A DNA stretch of 64,000 bases, from contig NZ_SIUB01000001.1 in the NCBI RefSeq assembly GCF_004310425.1, positions 248,001-312,000 on the forward strand. The letters run 5' to 3'. The notes under the pieces were generated by a model. The model saw nothing but the letters and a program-made list of their open reading frames with translations, ran no database searches and had not been told where the DNA came from. Source of the DNA: Hansschlegelia quercus. GTDB taxonomy: Bacteria; Pseudomonadota; Alphaproteobacteria; Rhizobiales; Methylopilaceae. The position numbers were made by a program, and so were the translations under genes. Each line of letters begins with the position of its first letter. The stretch's first letter is position 1. This document shows, piece after piece, positions 36,683-46,831 of the stretch.

Positions 36683-37090
36683 TCAATACGTCATCATCGG
36701 CGGCAGAGTCTTCGCTTCCGCGATCCATTTCGCCACCGTCTTCTCGGAGGGCGGCGAGCGCACCAGTTTGCGCTTGTCGTTCACCTCCATGATGGCGCGG
36801 GTGAGGTTTGCGACATTGCGGTTCTTGAGCCCCTTCACCGTATCGACGCCGGCGGCCTCCAGGAGCTCGGAATATTCCGCGCCGACGCCCTTCAGCCGAA
36901 GCAGGTCCGCGATGTTCGCGAATTTCAGAATCCGGCTTTCCGCAATCTCCGAAGCGGCCGCCAGCGCCTTGCGGCCGCGCGGATCCTTTGCGCGCTCGAG
37001 AAGCGTTTTCGTCGTGCGAACCCCAACCTTCTTCAGTTTCTGAGCAAGCTCCGGCCCCACCCCTTCAATGCTCGCGATTGGATAGCTCAC
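36683..37090 (-). CDS. DUF4332 protein with helix-hairpin-helix-like repeats
   Basis: This 135-residue protein has two helix-hairpin-helix-like units: ASIEGVGPELAQKLKKVGVR at the N-terminus and LLRLKGVGAEYSELLEAAGV in the middle, both with the hGxGxxxxxxL pattern that often contacts DNA. This matches DUF4332. A nucleic-acid role is inferred from the fold only. The start is ATG 37090. It ends 49 bases before the folP start on the same strand. Confidence 0.82.
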   Translation of the reverse strand: MSYPIASIEGVGPELAQKLKKVGVRTTKTLLERAKDPRGRKALAAASEIAESRILKFANIADLLRLKGVGAEYSELLEAAGVDTVKGLKNRNVANLTRAIMEVNDKRKLVRSPPSEKTVAKWIAEAKTLPPMMTY

Positions 37091-37184
37091 CGTCCCCCCC
37101 GGGCTGTCGGATCCTTCTCACTCAGGCCCGGACCAGGCCGGACTTACGCTGAACGCCAGTCGCCGCTCCCCCGAGCGACCTCTC

Positions 37185-37553
37185 TCAGACGAAGGCCTCA
37201 AGACCCGGCACCGCCCCCACGATGAGCCCAGTCGTCTCGTCGCCCACCGTTTCCCGGGAATAGGCGAGCAACTCTTTCGTCACCACCTGCACCTCGCCGC
37301 CGGAGAGGCCGGCGGCGGTCAGGGCGTGATAGGCCGCCATCGCGCCGAAGCCGGCATAGCCCGGCGAACCCGCCTTCTCCGCGCGGCCCTCGTCGAGCAT
37401 CGGGCGCGCGCCGGGCATGGCGTCGACCAGTTCGTTCACGGCCTGCCCCGGCGCTTCCGTCTCTAGAAACACTAGGATTGTCTTCACCGCCGCCGAGGCC
37501 TTCGCGTGGTCGATATGCGCGGCGTTCGACAGCCTCGTTAGCAGTTCGTCCAT
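37185..37553 (-). CDS. Hypothetical small alpha-helical protein (DUF2267/DUF2780-like)
   Basis: This 122-residue protein lacks signal or membrane segments. It starts MDELLTRLSNAAHIDHAKAS and has an AVNELVDAMPGARPML segment and a C-terminal VGDETTGLIVGAVPGLEAFV, resembling small helical DUF2267/DUF2780 proteins with a conserved hPGhxxh end. I am not certain of the family. It is divergent from the HerA-like gene and lies 94 bases upstream of the DUF4332 gene. Confidence 0.65.
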   Translation of the reverse strand: MDELLTRLSNAAHIDHAKASAAVKTILVFLETEAPGQAVNELVDAMPGARPMLDEGRAEKAGSPGYAGFGAMAAYHALTAAGLSGGEVQVVTKELLAYSRETVGDETTGLIVGAVPGLEAFV

Positions 37554-37709
37554 GTGCCGCCCTTCCCCGTCGCCGTCTTTTTGCGGCCGCGCATACTACG
37601 GAGCAGGCCGGCGAACACAAGTTCGCCCAAATGGGCGCTTTGGCCGCTTGGTTCGTCCTCGGCGGCATGCGACCTTCCTGCCGCTTCAGATGCATCGAGG
37701 ACGGCGCCA

Positions 37710-39287
37710 GTGCTCGTGGACGGCAATATTTTCATCGGCTCTAGCTTCGGCAAGAAGGATCACGAGCCGAAGGGCGAGTTCCTCGAACTGAAGCTCGCGA
37801 ACCGTCACGGCCTCATCACGGGCGCGACGGGCACAGGCAAGACGGTGACGCTCCAGGCGTTGGCGGAGGGCTTTTCGGCAGCCGGCGTTCCGGTGTTCGC
37901 CTCCGACATCAAAGGCGACCTCTCAGGCATCGGGGCGATGGGCGAGCCGAAAGACTTTCTCGTAGCTCGGGCCAAGGAGATCGGCCTCGACCCATACGAG
38001 AACGACAAGTTCCCGGTGATCTTCTGGGACCTCTTCGGCGAGCAGGGTCATCCGATCCGCACAACCATCTCCGAAATGGGGCCGCTGCTGCTGTCGCGCC
38101 TGATGGGCCTGAACGACACGCAGGAAGGCGTGCTCAACATCGTCTTCAAGGTCGCCGACGAGCAGGGCCTTTTGCTGCTCGACCTGAAGGACCTTCAGGC
38201 GCTGCTCGGTTACGTCGCGGAGAACGCGGCGGAGCTCACCACCGAATACGGCAATGTCGCCAAGGCGACCGTCGGCGCAGTCCAGCGTCAGCTCCTGGTG
38301 CTGGAGCAGCAGGGCGCCGCGAAATTCTTTGGCGAACCCGCGCTCTCGCTTAGCGACCTGATGCGTAAGGACGCTAAGGGTCGCGGCTTCGTCTCGATCC
38401 TCGCCGCCGACAAGCTGATGGCAAGCCCGCGGCTCTATGCGACATTCTTGCTGTGGCTGATGTCGGAGCTGTTCGAGCAGCTGCCGGAGGTTGGCGATCC
38501 CGACAAACCGAAGCTCGTGTTCTTCTTCGACGAGGCGCACCTGCTGTTCGATGAGGCGCCGAAGATCCTGATCGACAAGGTCGAGCAGGTCGTGCGCCTC
38601 ATCCGCTCCAAGGGCGTCGGCGTCTATTTCGTGACGCAGAACCCGATCGACGTGCCGGAGACGGTCGCCGGCCAGCTCGGCAACCGGGTTCAGCATGCGC
38701 TACGCGCCTACACCCCGCGCGACCAGAAGGCGGTGCGCGCCGCGGCCGAAACCTTCCGCGCGAATCCTGACCTCAACACGGCGCAGGTGATCTCCGAGCT
38801 CGGCGTCGGCGAGGCGCTGGTCTCCACGCTCGAAGGCAAGGGCGCGCCCTCGATGGTGCAGCGGACGCTGATCCGCCCGCCCGCCGCCAAGATCGGCCCG
38901 ATCAGCACGGAGGATCGCAAGGCCGCGATCGCCTCCTCGCCCGTCGCCGGCCATTACGACATCGCGATCGACCGCAACTCCGCCTACGAGATGCTGGGGA
39001 AGAAGGCCAAGGACAAGGTCGTCGCCGAGCAGGCTGAACAGACGGCGCAGGAGGCCGACGCTGGCGGCATTGGCGGGCTGTTCAAATCCGTCTTCGGCGG
39101 AAGCTCCGGCCGCAAGGGCTCGCTCAACCCCGGCCAGCGCGTCGCGCGCGAAGTCACCCGCACCATCGTCAATCAGACCGCCGGCAACATCGCGGCGCAG
39201 GTCGGCCGCTCCGTCGCAGGCTCGCTTGGCGGTTCGGTCGGTCGCGCGCTGGTGCGCGGCGTGCTGGGGAGCCTGCTCAAGCGTTGA
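37710..39287 (+). CDS. HerA-like P-loop ATPase (DUF853 family)
   Basis: This 525-residue protein has Walker A in ITGATGTGKTVTLQALAEGF and Walker B in KLVFFFDEAHLLFDEAPK, plus YFVTQNPIDVPETVAGQLGN, as in the DUF853 branch of HerA/FtsK-like ATPases. The glycine-rich C-terminal tail may be flexible. The role is uncertain: DNA translocation is suspected from homology. No ATG precedes the conserved LVDGNIFIGSSFG; GTG 37710 has GAGG 9 bases upstream and is preferred, with GTG 37716 as the alternative. Confidence 0.88.
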   Translation: MLVDGNIFIGSSFGKKDHEPKGEFLELKLANRHGLITGATGTGKTVTLQALAEGFSAAGVPVFASDIKGDLSGIGAMGEPKDFLVARAKEIGLDPYENDKFPVIFWDLFGEQGHPIRTTISEMGPLLLSRLMGLNDTQEGVLNIVFKVADEQGLLLLDLKDLQALLGYVAENAAELTTEYGNVAKATVGAVQRQLLVLEQQGAAKFFGEPALSLSDLMRKDAKGRGFVSILAADKLMASPRLYATFLLWLMSELFEQLPEVGDPDKPKLVFFFDEAHLLFDEAPKILIDKVEQVVRLIRSKGVGVYFVTQNPIDVPETVAGQLGNRVQHALRAYTPRDQKAVRAAAETFRANPDLNTAQVISELGVGEALVSTLEGKGAPSMVQRTLIRPPAAKIGPISTEDRKAAIASSPVAGHYDIAIDRNSAYEMLGKKAKDKVVAEQAEQTAQEADAGGIGGLFKSVFGGSSGRKGSLNPGQRVAREVTRTIVNQTAGNIAAQVGRSVAGSLGGSVGRALVRGVLGSLLKR

Positions 39288-39350
39288 CCTTGAAGACGGC
39301 GTGCAAACTTCGCACACACGTCTTCGCGTGAAACAGCGCAGGAGCATCTC

Positions 39351-40730
39351 ATGTCCGATCTCGACCGCGCGCTGGAGCGCGCCGACGCCAATCACGAGGC
39401 GAGCCTCGAGCGGCTGTTCGCCTGGCTGAAGATCCCGTCGATCTCGACCGACCCGGCCTATCGCCATGGCTGCCGGGAGGCGGCCGACTGGTTGAAACGC
39501 GAGCTCGGCGGCCTCGGCTTTTCAGCCTCCGCGCGCGAGACGCCCGGTCATCCGATCGTCCTCGGGAGCATGCTTAAGCCGTCCGCCCCGACCGTCCTCT
39601 TCTACGGCCATTATGACGTGCAGCCGGTCGATCCGCTGGAGAAGTGGACCACGCCGCCGTTCGAGCCGCGGATCATCGAGGGCGGCGGCAAGAAGGTCGT
39701 GGTCGCCCGCGGGTCGAGCGACGACAAGGGTCAGGTGATGACCTTCGTGGAAGCCTGCCGCGCCTGGCTCGAGACCACGGGTTCACTGCCGCTCGGCGTC
39801 ACGATCATGATCGAGGGCGAAGAGGAGTGCGGCTCGACCAACCTCCCGGCGTTCCTCGAAGAAGCCAAGGACGAGCTTGCGGCGCAGGTCGCGCTGGTCT
39901 GCGACACCACCATGTGGGCCGAGGGCAAGCCCGCCATCACCTCGTCCCTCCGCGGGCTGATCTATGAGGAGGTGACGGTCATCGCCGCCGACCGCGACCT
40001 TCATTCCGGCATGTATGGCGGCGCGGCGAGGAACCCGCTCCACGTCCTGTCGGCGATCGTCGCTGCGCTGCACGACGAGAGCGGCCGCGTGACAGTGGCG
40101 GGCTTCTATGACGGCGTGCCCGAGACGCCCGAGGAGGTGCGCGAGCAATGGCGAGGACTTGGCCTCGACGCCGACGCTTTCCTGAAACCGATTGGCCTGG
40201 CGATCCCCGCCGGCGAATCCGACCGCATGATCATCGAGCAGATCCAGTCGCGTCCAACCTGCGACGTGAACGGCATGTGGGGCGGCTACACCGGCGCCGG
40301 CGCGAAGACCGTGATAGCGTCGGAGGCGCACGCTAAGATCTCCTTCCGCCTCGTCGGCGATCAGGACCCCGCGGCGGTGCGCGATGCGTTCCGCGCCTTC
40401 GTGCGGGAGCGGCTGCCGGCGGACTGCAGGGTCTCGTTCGAGGGCCATAAGGGCTCGCGGGCGATCCGCGTGCCGTTCTACAGCCCTGCCCTTTCCAAGG
40501 CCGGCGCGGCGCTTGCCGACGAATGGGGCGTCGCGCCGGTCACGATCGGCTCCGGCGGGTCGATCCCCGTCGTCGGCGACTTCAAGCGGACGCTCGGCCT
40601 GGACACGCTGCTCGTCGGCTTTGCGCTCGACGAGGACCAGATCCACTCCCCAAATGAGAAGTACGACCTCGAGAGCTTTCGCAAGGGAACGCGCTCGTGG
40701 ATCCGAATCCTGGCGGCGCTCGCGAGCTAG
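39351..40730 (+). CDS. M20 family metallopeptidase (dipeptidase)
   Basis: This 459-residue protein has the M20 zinc-ligand segments VLFYGHYDVQPVDP, RGSSDDKGQV and MIEGEEECGSTNLP, and the dimerisation lid domain in the middle. It resembles cytosolic CNDP-like dipeptidases. The start is ATG 39351 with AGGAG upstream. It follows the HerA-like gene by 63 bases. Specificity cannot be read from the sequence. Confidence 0.93.
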   Translation: MSDLDRALERADANHEASLERLFAWLKIPSISTDPAYRHGCREAADWLKRELGGLGFSASARETPGHPIVLGSMLKPSAPTVLFYGHYDVQPVDPLEKWTTPPFEPRIIEGGGKKVVVARGSSDDKGQVMTFVEACRAWLETTGSLPLGVTIMIEGEEECGSTNLPAFLEEAKDELAAQVALVCDTTMWAEGKPAITSSLRGLIYEEVTVIAADRDLHSGMYGGAARNPLHVLSAIVAALHDESGRVTVAGFYDGVPETPEEVREQWRGLGLDADAFLKPIGLAIPAGESDRMIIEQIQSRPTCDVNGMWGGYTGAGAKTVIASEAHAKISFRLVGDQDPAAVRDAFRAFVRERLPADCRVSFEGHKGSRAIRVPFYSPALSKAGAALADEWGVAPVTIGSGGSIPVVGDFKRTLGLDTLLVGFALDEDQIHSPNEKYDLESFRKGTRSWIRILAALAS

Positions 40731-40855
40731 AACCCCAGCTACCGCAACGCAGCATTACCGAATGCGCATTAGGAGGCAGCAACCCGTATCGCGCCTTGAA
40801 CGACGCTCGTAAATACCTCTGACGTCGTCGTGAATCGCCAAGGGGTCGACTTTTC

Positions 40856-40869
40856 TGAACGTCCGTTCA
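40856..40869. promoter_or_regulatory. Inverted repeat upstream of the beta-barrel gene
   Basis: TGAACG-TC-CGTTCA, six-base perfect arms, lies 76 bases before the start at 40945. It has the form of a dimeric-repressor operator, but no regulator is known. Confidence 0.35.
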
Positions 40870-40944
40870 TACTGCGCTTGCGAATGAAACAGCGCGTCGC
40901 GCCGCCGTGCGGGCCGGCCGACCGCGTTCTTCGGAGCGGTGAAC

Positions 40945-41955
40945 ATGCGGATGTTCAGACCCAGCGCAGGGCTGTTGCCCGGCGCGATGGCGACGCTTTG
41001 CGTCTCCGGCCTTTCAGCTTTCGCGGACGACCTGCGCTCCACGCAGGTGCTCGTCGAGGGTGGGGTCTTCCTCGCCCATGCCGAGACCGAGGCCGCGTTC
41101 GCGCGTCTCGATGCGCCGAAGCCTGACGCCAACGCGCTGCTCCCCAAGCTCACCGCCTATTGGGAAGGCGGCGGAGCGTCGTTCGGCCAGGCGGGCTCGG
41201 CAAGGCGTATCGGCTCCGGCGGATCGACCTCGCAGATGCGGCTGGGCGCCGAGCGGGGCTTCAACGGCGCCATCGTCGGCGCGATGGCGAGCGCAGGCTT
41301 CGGCAGCGTCGGCTCTGGCGATCTTGGCTCCCAGACCATCGGCCAGCATGTCGACCTCTATGGGCGCGTCGATCGAGGCTCGTTCTTCACCAAGCTGCTG
41401 TTCGGCGGCTCGATGTTCGACTTCTCCTCGATCCGCCGTGGGCCGGACGACGACGCGTCCAAGGCCTCCGCGATGTCCTACGGGGCGCGGGCCGCAGCCC
41501 AGTTCGGCGCGAACCTCTCGCTGCGCGGGGTCAAGGTCACGCCGACCGTATCGCTCGCGACCTACGCCAACCGGCTCGGAGGGTACGACGAGTGCGGCGG
41601 CGCGACGCCGTTCGATTTCAACGCGCGTTGGGCGACCGCCGCCGTGGGTTCGTTCCGGTTGAACGGGTCGCGCAGCTTCCGCGTCGGCCCGACCCAGGAT
41701 GTCGAGCTTCGCGGGTTCCTCGGGACCGAGGACGTGCTCGGTTACAGCGCGACCCGCGCGGCCGCGGTCGATTCGTCGGGCGTGCGCCAGCGCCTCGCAC
41801 GCGAATCCGCGCCTACCGGCCGCGGCGTGGTTGGCGGACTCGGCGTCGGCACGACCCTCGCCCCCGGGATCAGCATGACGGTCGACTACGATTACGGTCG
41901 CAGGGACAGCGTCTCGACCCATTCGAGCCGAGCGCGGCTGGGTGTCTCATTCTGA
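40945..41955 (+). CDS. Outer-membrane beta-barrel (autotransporter-domain-like) protein
   Basis: This 336-residue protein has a signal peptide (AGLLPGAMATLCVSGLSAFA) and alternating polar/hydrophobic strands throughout (for example KVTPTVSLATYANRLGGYDE and GISMTVDYDYGRRDSVSTHS). It ends RLGVSF, with the C-terminal Phe recognised by the BAM machinery. No passenger domain is present, so it is a small barrel, not a full autotransporter. ATG 40945 follows GGAGCGGTGAAC; GTG 40939 is an alternative. Confidence 0.78.
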   Translation: MRMFRPSAGLLPGAMATLCVSGLSAFADDLRSTQVLVEGGVFLAHAETEAAFARLDAPKPDANALLPKLTAYWEGGGASFGQAGSARRIGSGGSTSQMRLGAERGFNGAIVGAMASAGFGSVGSGDLGSQTIGQHVDLYGRVDRGSFFTKLLFGGSMFDFSSIRRGPDDDASKASAMSYGARAAAQFGANLSLRGVKVTPTVSLATYANRLGGYDECGGATPFDFNARWATAAVGSFRLNGSRSFRVGPTQDVELRGFLGTEDVLGYSATRAAAVDSSGVRQRLARESAPTGRGVVGGLGVGTTLAPGISMTVDYDYGRRDSVSTHSSRARLGVSF

Positions 41956-42085
41956 CGGCTGAGCCGTAGCGAAATTTCGGCTGGCCGGCCGTTGCTGCAG
42001 CGCAACCTAGTTCCATTGTCCATAATGGCTTGAGGCCCCCCTCTATGGCAGGGTCTGCGGCGATCCCCCATCGCCCGAGACGCGC

Positions 42086-44026
42086 ATGACGATGACGACC
42101 GCCCCTGCGACTGGTTTCGCCGCCGATTTTCCGGCGACGGAGGACGCCTGGCGCGCGGCGGCGGAAGCCGCGCTCAAGGGTCGGCCGCTGGAGCCTCTGA
42201 TTTCGCGCCGCACGATCGACGGCGTCGCGGTCGCGGGTCTTGCGCCCCGCGCCGTGCCGCGGGTCATCGTGGGCCGTCCTGCCGGCGCGCGTTGGATCGC
42301 GATGAGCCGCATCGACGTCGCGGATCCCGAAGCCGCGAACGTTCAGGCGCTCGAAGACCTCAACAACGGTTCGTCCGGCCTGTCGCTGGTGTTTGCAGGA
42401 CAAGACCGATCCGGCCTCGTCGCAGACAATCTCAAACGCCTCGCGAAGGCCCTGCACGGGGTGATGCTCGACCTCGCGCCTATCCACCTTGACGCCGCGC
42501 CTTACCAGGCGGAAGCGGCGGCGGCGCTGATGGCGGCGTTCGTCGAAAAAGGACAGGTCGCGCCCTCGGACGTCTCAATCCTGTTCGGCCTCGACCTGCT
42601 CGGCGACGCCGTCCGCGCCGGCGCGTTCGCGCGCGAGTGGAAGGAGGCCGCCTCCCGCGGCGCGGCGGCGCTGAACGAGTTGCGCGCCCGGGGCTTCGCC
42701 TCGCCGGTCTTCGTGATCGACCAGCGCACGGCCCATGATGCCGGAGCCAGCGAGGCGCAGGAGCTTGCCGGCGCGCTGGCCTCTGCCGTCGAGCATGTGC
42801 GAGCGCTCACCGACGAGGGCGTCGACGCCACGAGCGCAGTGGATTCGATCGCCTTCGTCTTCGCCTGCGACGCCGACCAGTTCGCGACCATCGCCAAACT
42901 CCGCGCCGGGCGCTTGCTGTGGGCGGCGATCCGGCGGGAGCTCGGCCTCGGCGATCGCCCGCTCCACATTCACGCCGAAACCTCGCGGCGGATGATGACG
43001 CGCAAGGATGCCGAGACCAATCTCGTTCGAACCACCATCGCCGCTTTCGCCGCGGGCGTCGGCGGCGCTGACTCGGTGACGGTGCTTCCCTACGATCAGG
43101 CGATCGGCCCCGCGGGCCCGGACGCACGCCGTCTCGCGCGCAATGCACAGTCGATCGTGCTCGAAGAGACCAACGCCTATCGCGTCGCCGACCCGGCAGC
43201 CGGCGCCGGCGCGATCGAACAGCTGACGGACGCGCTCGCCGAAAAAGCCTGGGGGCTGTTCCAGGACATCGAGAAGGCCGGCGGCATGCGCGCCGCGGTC
43301 GAGAGCGGCCGTTGGGCGGCAGATATCGCCGACGTCAGGAAGAAGCGCGCGGCCTCCATCGCAACGCGCAAGAGCGCGATCGTCGGGGTGAGCGAATTTC
43401 CCAAGGCCGGCGAGCGCACGCCGGACGCTCCCGCCACTCCTGCCCCGACCTTCGCAGCAGCGACTAGCGCTTCCTCGGCCTCGGCCTTCCCCGACATGGC
43501 GCGGGCCTTCGCGAACGGCGCCTCCTTCGCCGATTTCGCTGTGCAGCCGTCCGGTCCGCGCGCGACCGCGCTCCTGTCCCAGCGGACCGCTGAGGCCTTC
43601 GAGACAATGCGCGACCGCAACGAGGCTCAACATCCCCAGCCGGCCGCTTTCCTCGCGCTGGCGGGACCGATCGCGCGACATTCCGCCCGCGCCGGCTTCA
43701 TCCGCAACCTGCTCGCCGCCGGTGGCATCGCCGCGATCGAAGGCCCGACCGGATCGGACGAGGCGGCGGTGGTCTCGGCGTTCAAGCAATCGGCCGCCGC
43801 GACCGCCATCCTTTGCGCGGACGATGCGGACTATCCGGAGACGATCGGCCTGATCGCAGCGTTGAAGAAGGCCGGCGGGACGGTCTGGATCGCGGGCCGC
43901 CCGAAGGACGGCGCGGACGCGCTCGAAGCCGCAGGCGCCTCGCGCTTCGTGGCGGCGGGCGACGACGCGCTCGCCGTGCTGGAGGCGGCCTCCGCCCCTG
44001 CGCTGACGAGGGGAGCTGCGGCATGA
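42086..44026 (+). CDS. mutA: Methylmalonyl-CoA mutase small (beta) subunit
   Basis: This 646-residue protein keeps the TIM-barrel and B12-like domain layout of the non-catalytic mutase subunit ([12 protein letters not shown]-like start, [20 protein letters not shown] in the middle), but its C-terminal domain lacks the DxHxxG cobalamin motif. It heterodimerises with MutB. The start is ATG 42086 (or 42092). The stop overlaps the MutB start by ATGA. Methylmalonyl-CoA mutase interconverts methylmalonyl- and succinyl-CoA, in propionate use or the ethylmalonyl-CoA pathway. Confidence 0.94.
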   Translation: MTMTTAPATGFAADFPATEDAWRAAAEAALKGRPLEPLISRRTIDGVAVAGLAPRAVPRVIVGRPAGARWIAMSRIDVADPEAANVQALEDLNNGSSGLSLVFAGQDRSGLVADNLKRLAKALHGVMLDLAPIHLDAAPYQAEAAAALMAAFVEKGQVAPSDVSILFGLDLLGDAVRAGAFAREWKEAASRGAAALNELRARGFASPVFVIDQRTAHDAGASEAQELAGALASAVEHVRALTDEGVDATSAVDSIAFVFACDADQFATIAKLRAGRLLWAAIRRELGLGDRPLHIHAETSRRMMTRKDAETNLVRTTIAAFAAGVGGADSVTVLPYDQAIGPAGPDARRLARNAQSIVLEETNAYRVADPAAGAGAIEQLTDALAEKAWGLFQDIEKAGGMRAAVESGRWAADIADVRKKRAASIATRKSAIVGVSEFPKAGERTPDAPATPAPTFAAATSASSASAFPDMARAFANGASFADFAVQPSGPRATALLSQRTAEAFETMRDRNEAQHPQPAAFLALAGPIARHSARAGFIRNLLAAGGIAAIEGPTGSDEAAVVSAFKQSAAATAILCADDADYPETIGLIAALKKAGGTVWIAGRPKDGADALEAAGASRFVAAGDDALAVLEAASAPALTRGAAA

Positions 44027-46176
44027 GCCTGCCCGATTTCGCCTCGATCGGCTGGAAGAAGCCCGACCTCGCCGCGCCGGAAGCTAAGGCCGACCCCTGG
44101 ATAACGCCGGAAGGCGTCGCCGTGCCGCCGATCTATGGCGCCGCCGATCTCGAAGGCCTCGAAGGGCTCGACACCTGGCCCGGCCTGCCGCCGTTCATCC
44201 GCGGCCCCTACACCACGATGTACGCCTCCCAGCCCTGGACGATCCGGCAATATGCCGGCTTCTCCACGGCCGAAGACTCCAACGTCTTCTATCGCGCCAA
44301 CCTTGCGGCGGGTCAGACGGGCGTTTCCGTCGCGTTCGATCTCGCAACCCACCGCGGCTACGACAGCGACCATCCGCGCGTCGCCGGCGACGTCGGCATG
44401 GCGGGCGTCGCGATCGACTCGATCTACGACATGCGCACGCTGTTCGACGGCATCCCGCTCGACAGGATGTCGGTGTCGATGACGATGAACGGCGCGGTGC
44501 TGCCCGTGCTGGCGTTGTTCGTCGTGGCGGCGGAGGAGCAGGGTGTCGGGCCGGAGAAGCTGTCGGGGACCATTCAGAACGACATTCTGAAGGAGTTCAT
44601 GGTCCGCAACACCTATATCTACCCGCCTGCGCCCTCGATGCGGATCGTCTCCGACATTTTCGCGCACACGTCGCAGCACATGCCGAAGTTCAACTCGATC
44701 TCGATCTCCGGCTACCACATGCAGGAGGCGGGAGCGACGGCGGACCTCGAGCTCGCCTATACGCTCGCCGACGGCGCGGAATATGTCCGCGCCGGCATGG
44801 CGGCGGGCCTCGACATCGACCGCTTCGCGCCGCGCCTGTCGTTCTTCTGGGCGATCGGCATGAACGTCTTCATGGAGATCGCCAAGATGCGGGCCGCGCG
44901 CCTCATCTGGACGAAGCTCATGACCGACCTGGGCGCGAAGAACCCAAAGTCGCTGCCCTTGCGCACACACAGCCAGACGTCCGGCTGGTCGCTCACCGCG
45001 CAGGACGTCTACAACAACGTCATCCGCACCACGCTGGAGGCGATCGCGGCGACGCAGGGCGGGACCCAGTCGCTGCACACCAACTCCTTCGACGAAGCGC
45101 TGGCGCTCCCGACGGATTTTTCCGCCCGGATCGCCCGCAACACGCAGCTCGTGCTGCAGATGGAGAGCGGCACGACGCGCTTCATCGATCCATGGGGCGG
45201 CTCGGCCTATGTCGAGAAGCTGACGCACGACCTCGCGACCAAGGCGCTCGGCCATATCGCCGAGATCGACCGGCTCGGCGGCATGGCGAAGGCGATCGAG
45301 GCCGGCGTGCCGAAGCTGCGCATCGAGGAGGCGGCCGCCACCACGCAGGCGCGGATCGATTCCGGCGAGCAGATCGTCGTCGGCGTGAACGCCTACAAGG
45401 TGCTAAAGAACGAGACGCTCGACGTCCGCCAGATAAAAAACGCCGAAGTCCGCGCGGCGCAGTTCGCCAAGCTGGAGCGCCTGCGCGCCGAACGCGACCC
45501 GAACGCGGTCGAGGCGGCGCTGAGCGCGCTCGAGAACGGCGCGCGTGGAAACGGCAATCTGCTCGCGCTCTCCATCGAAGCGGCGCGGGTGGAGGCGACG
45601 GTCGGCGAGATCACCCAGGCGATGGAGCGTGTGTTCGGGAGGCACCGCGCCGAGATCAAGTCGATCTCCGGCGTCTATAAGCGGGAGGCCCGCAACATGG
45701 GCGCGATCGAGGACGTGCAGAAACAGGTCGAGGCGTTCGAGCGGGCGGACGGACGGCGGCCGCGCATCCTGGTGGCCAAGGTCGGCCAGGACGGCCATGA
45801 TCGCGGCCAAAAGATCATCGCCTCGGCCTTCGCCGATCTCGGCTTCGATGTCGATATCGGGCCCCTATTTGCGACGCCCGAAGAGTGCGCCCGGCAGGCG
45901 ATAGAGAACGACGTCCACGTGGTCGGCATTTCAACCATGACCGCGGGCCACCTTACGCTCGTGCCGGCGCTACGCGACGCCCTACGGGCGGAGGGTCGCG
46001 GGGACATCATGATCGTTGTGGGCGGCGTCATTCCGCCGGTCGACTACCCCGCGCTGAAGGAAGCCGGCGCCAGCCTGATCTTCCCGCCCGGCACGGTGGT
46101 CGCGAACGCCGCGAAGGACCTTGTTGCGCAGCTCAGCGCCAGCCTCGGCTACACCGACGCGCAGGCGGCGGAGTGA
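44023..46176 (+). CDS. mutB: Methylmalonyl-CoA mutase large (alpha, catalytic) subunit
   Basis: This 717-residue protein has the substrate-binding barrel ([40 protein letters not shown]) and the C-terminal cobalamin domain with DGHDRG in [20 protein letters not shown] near residue 590, whose His is the lower axial cobalt ligand. ATG 44023 follows GAGGGGAGCTGCGGC and overlaps mutA. It shares a TGATG overlap with a 74-residue gene, so the transcript carries three coupled genes. The start is supported by the conserved PDFASIGW N-terminus. Confidence 0.97.
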   Translation: MSLPDFASIGWKKPDLAAPEAKADPWITPEGVAVPPIYGAADLEGLEGLDTWPGLPPFIRGPYTTMYASQPWTIRQYAGFSTAEDSNVFYRANLAAGQTGVSVAFDLATHRGYDSDHPRVAGDVGMAGVAIDSIYDMRTLFDGIPLDRMSVSMTMNGAVLPVLALFVVAAEEQGVGPEKLSGTIQNDILKEFMVRNTYIYPPAPSMRIVSDIFAHTSQHMPKFNSISISGYHMQEAGATADLELAYTLADGAEYVRAGMAAGLDIDRFAPRLSFFWAIGMNVFMEIAKMRAARLIWTKLMTDLGAKNPKSLPLRTHSQTSGWSLTAQDVYNNVIRTTLEAIAATQGGTQSLHTNSFDEALALPTDFSARIARNTQLVLQMESGTTRFIDPWGGSAYVEKLTHDLATKALGHIAEIDRLGGMAKAIEAGVPKLRIEEAAATTQARIDSGEQIVVGVNAYKVLKNETLDVRQIKNAEVRAAQFAKLERLRAERDPNAVEAALSALENGARGNGNLLALSIEAARVEATVGEITQAMERVFGRHRAEIKSISGVYKREARNMGAIEDVQKQVEAFERADGRRPRILVAKVGQDGHDRGQKIIASAFADLGFDVDIGPLFATPEECARQAIENDVHVVGISTMTAGHLTLVPALRDALRAEGRGDIMIVVGGVIPPVDYPALKEAGASLIFPPGTVVANAAKDLVAQLSASLGYTDAQAAE

Positions 46177-46400
46177 TGGACGACCAACAGACGGGCGGCG
46201 AGCCCGATCCCGAAGTCCTGGAGGCTTTCGCGAGGCAGCTGTTCCGGAGCGAAAACCCGCCCGACGTTCTTTGGGACACGGCGCTGTTCGAGCGAATGGG
46301 CCGTTCCATCAACGGCCTAAAGGTTGCCGACGCCGAAACCAAGGCTGCGTACCGCGCGCGGACATTACGTGCGCTCGCCGATACGGAGCCGAATGCATAA
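46176..46400 (+). CDS. Small protein coupled to mutB, unknown function
   Basis: This 74-residue acidic protein ([20 protein letters not shown] start, then LFRSENPPDVLWDTALFERM and TKAAYRARTLRAL) starts at ATG 46176, sharing its A with the MutB stop. The coupling argues that it is translated. It is predicted helical, with no membrane or signal segment. I do not recognise a family. A role as mutase accessory or assembly factor is inferred only from position; meaB lies just beyond. Confidence 0.62.
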   Translation: MDDQQTGGEPDPEVLEAFARQLFRSENPPDVLWDTALFERMGRSINGLKVADAETKAAYRARTLRALADTEPNA

Positions 46401-46421
46401 GGGCGCCGTGCGGCGCCCTTA
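46398..46421 (+). terminator. Perfect stem-loop ending the mut operon
   Basis: TAAGGGCGCC (46398-46407) pairs with GGCGCCCTTA (46412-46421) around GTGC. The stop of the small gene lies within the left arm. There is no T-run, so it may be a terminator that relies on other factors or an RNA-stabilising 3' end. Confidence 0.5.
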
Positions 46422-46453
46422 ACTTGGATCGGATTGCTGCAGAATGTGCAGCT

Positions 46454-46654
46454 TTACGCCCCGACGCGGCGGCGCGTCAGCCATCCCGCTCTCGTCGCGC
46501 CCATTGCGCGGCCGAAGCTCGCCTGGGCGGCCCCAGAAAATTGCGTGGCCTTGCCGCGCATCACCAGCGCACGATCGCCGCTGGCGCGACCCCAAAGCTG
46601 CTGCACACGTCCCTTGATCTGGCGATAGACGCCTTCCATGCGATCCGCGTTCAT
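46454..46654 (-). CDS. CsbD-family stress protein
   Basis: This 66-residue protein starts MNADRMEGVYRQIKGRVQQL, with GRASGDRALVMRGKATQF and a basic C-terminus, a CsbD-type helical stress protein. CsbD genes belong to general stress regulons; the molecular role is unknown. ATG 46654 is preceded by CCGGAGGGCCCA. An EcfG-like promoter lies 48-73 bases upstream. It sits antisense to the mut operon, between it and meaB. Confidence 0.85.
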   Translation of the reverse strand: MNADRMEGVYRQIKGRVQQLWGRASGDRALVMRGKATQFSGAAQASFGRAMGATRAGWLTRRRVGA

Positions 46655-46701
46655 TGGGCCCTCCGGGCTGAATGAAACATTCTGTAACGATACTCGCAGA
46701 G

Positions 46702-46727
46702 AACGCTGAACGGCAGATGACAGTTCG
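46702..46727 (-). promoter_or_regulatory. EcfG-type general stress promoter for csbD
   Basis: Read leftward: CGAAC (46727-46723), 17 bases, CGTT (46705-46702). It matches GGAAC-N16/17-CGTT except the first -35 base. Transcription would begin about 40 bases before the csbD start codon. Confidence 0.6.
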
Positions 46728-46831
46728 AACTGTCCGCTAAGATTTTCGTGATCGGCGCCAGGCGTCCGCCGCAGCTTTCGCCGCACGCTTCCCGACCTGA
46801 TAATTCCTGACGCTCTCGCTTTGGTCCGTCC

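Noticed and set aside
37554-37709. Extending the HerA-like ATPase upstream to an ATG at 37554
   Set aside because: That stretch overlaps the promoter of the divergent gene, encodes no conserved residues, and GTG 37710 has a good ribosome site.
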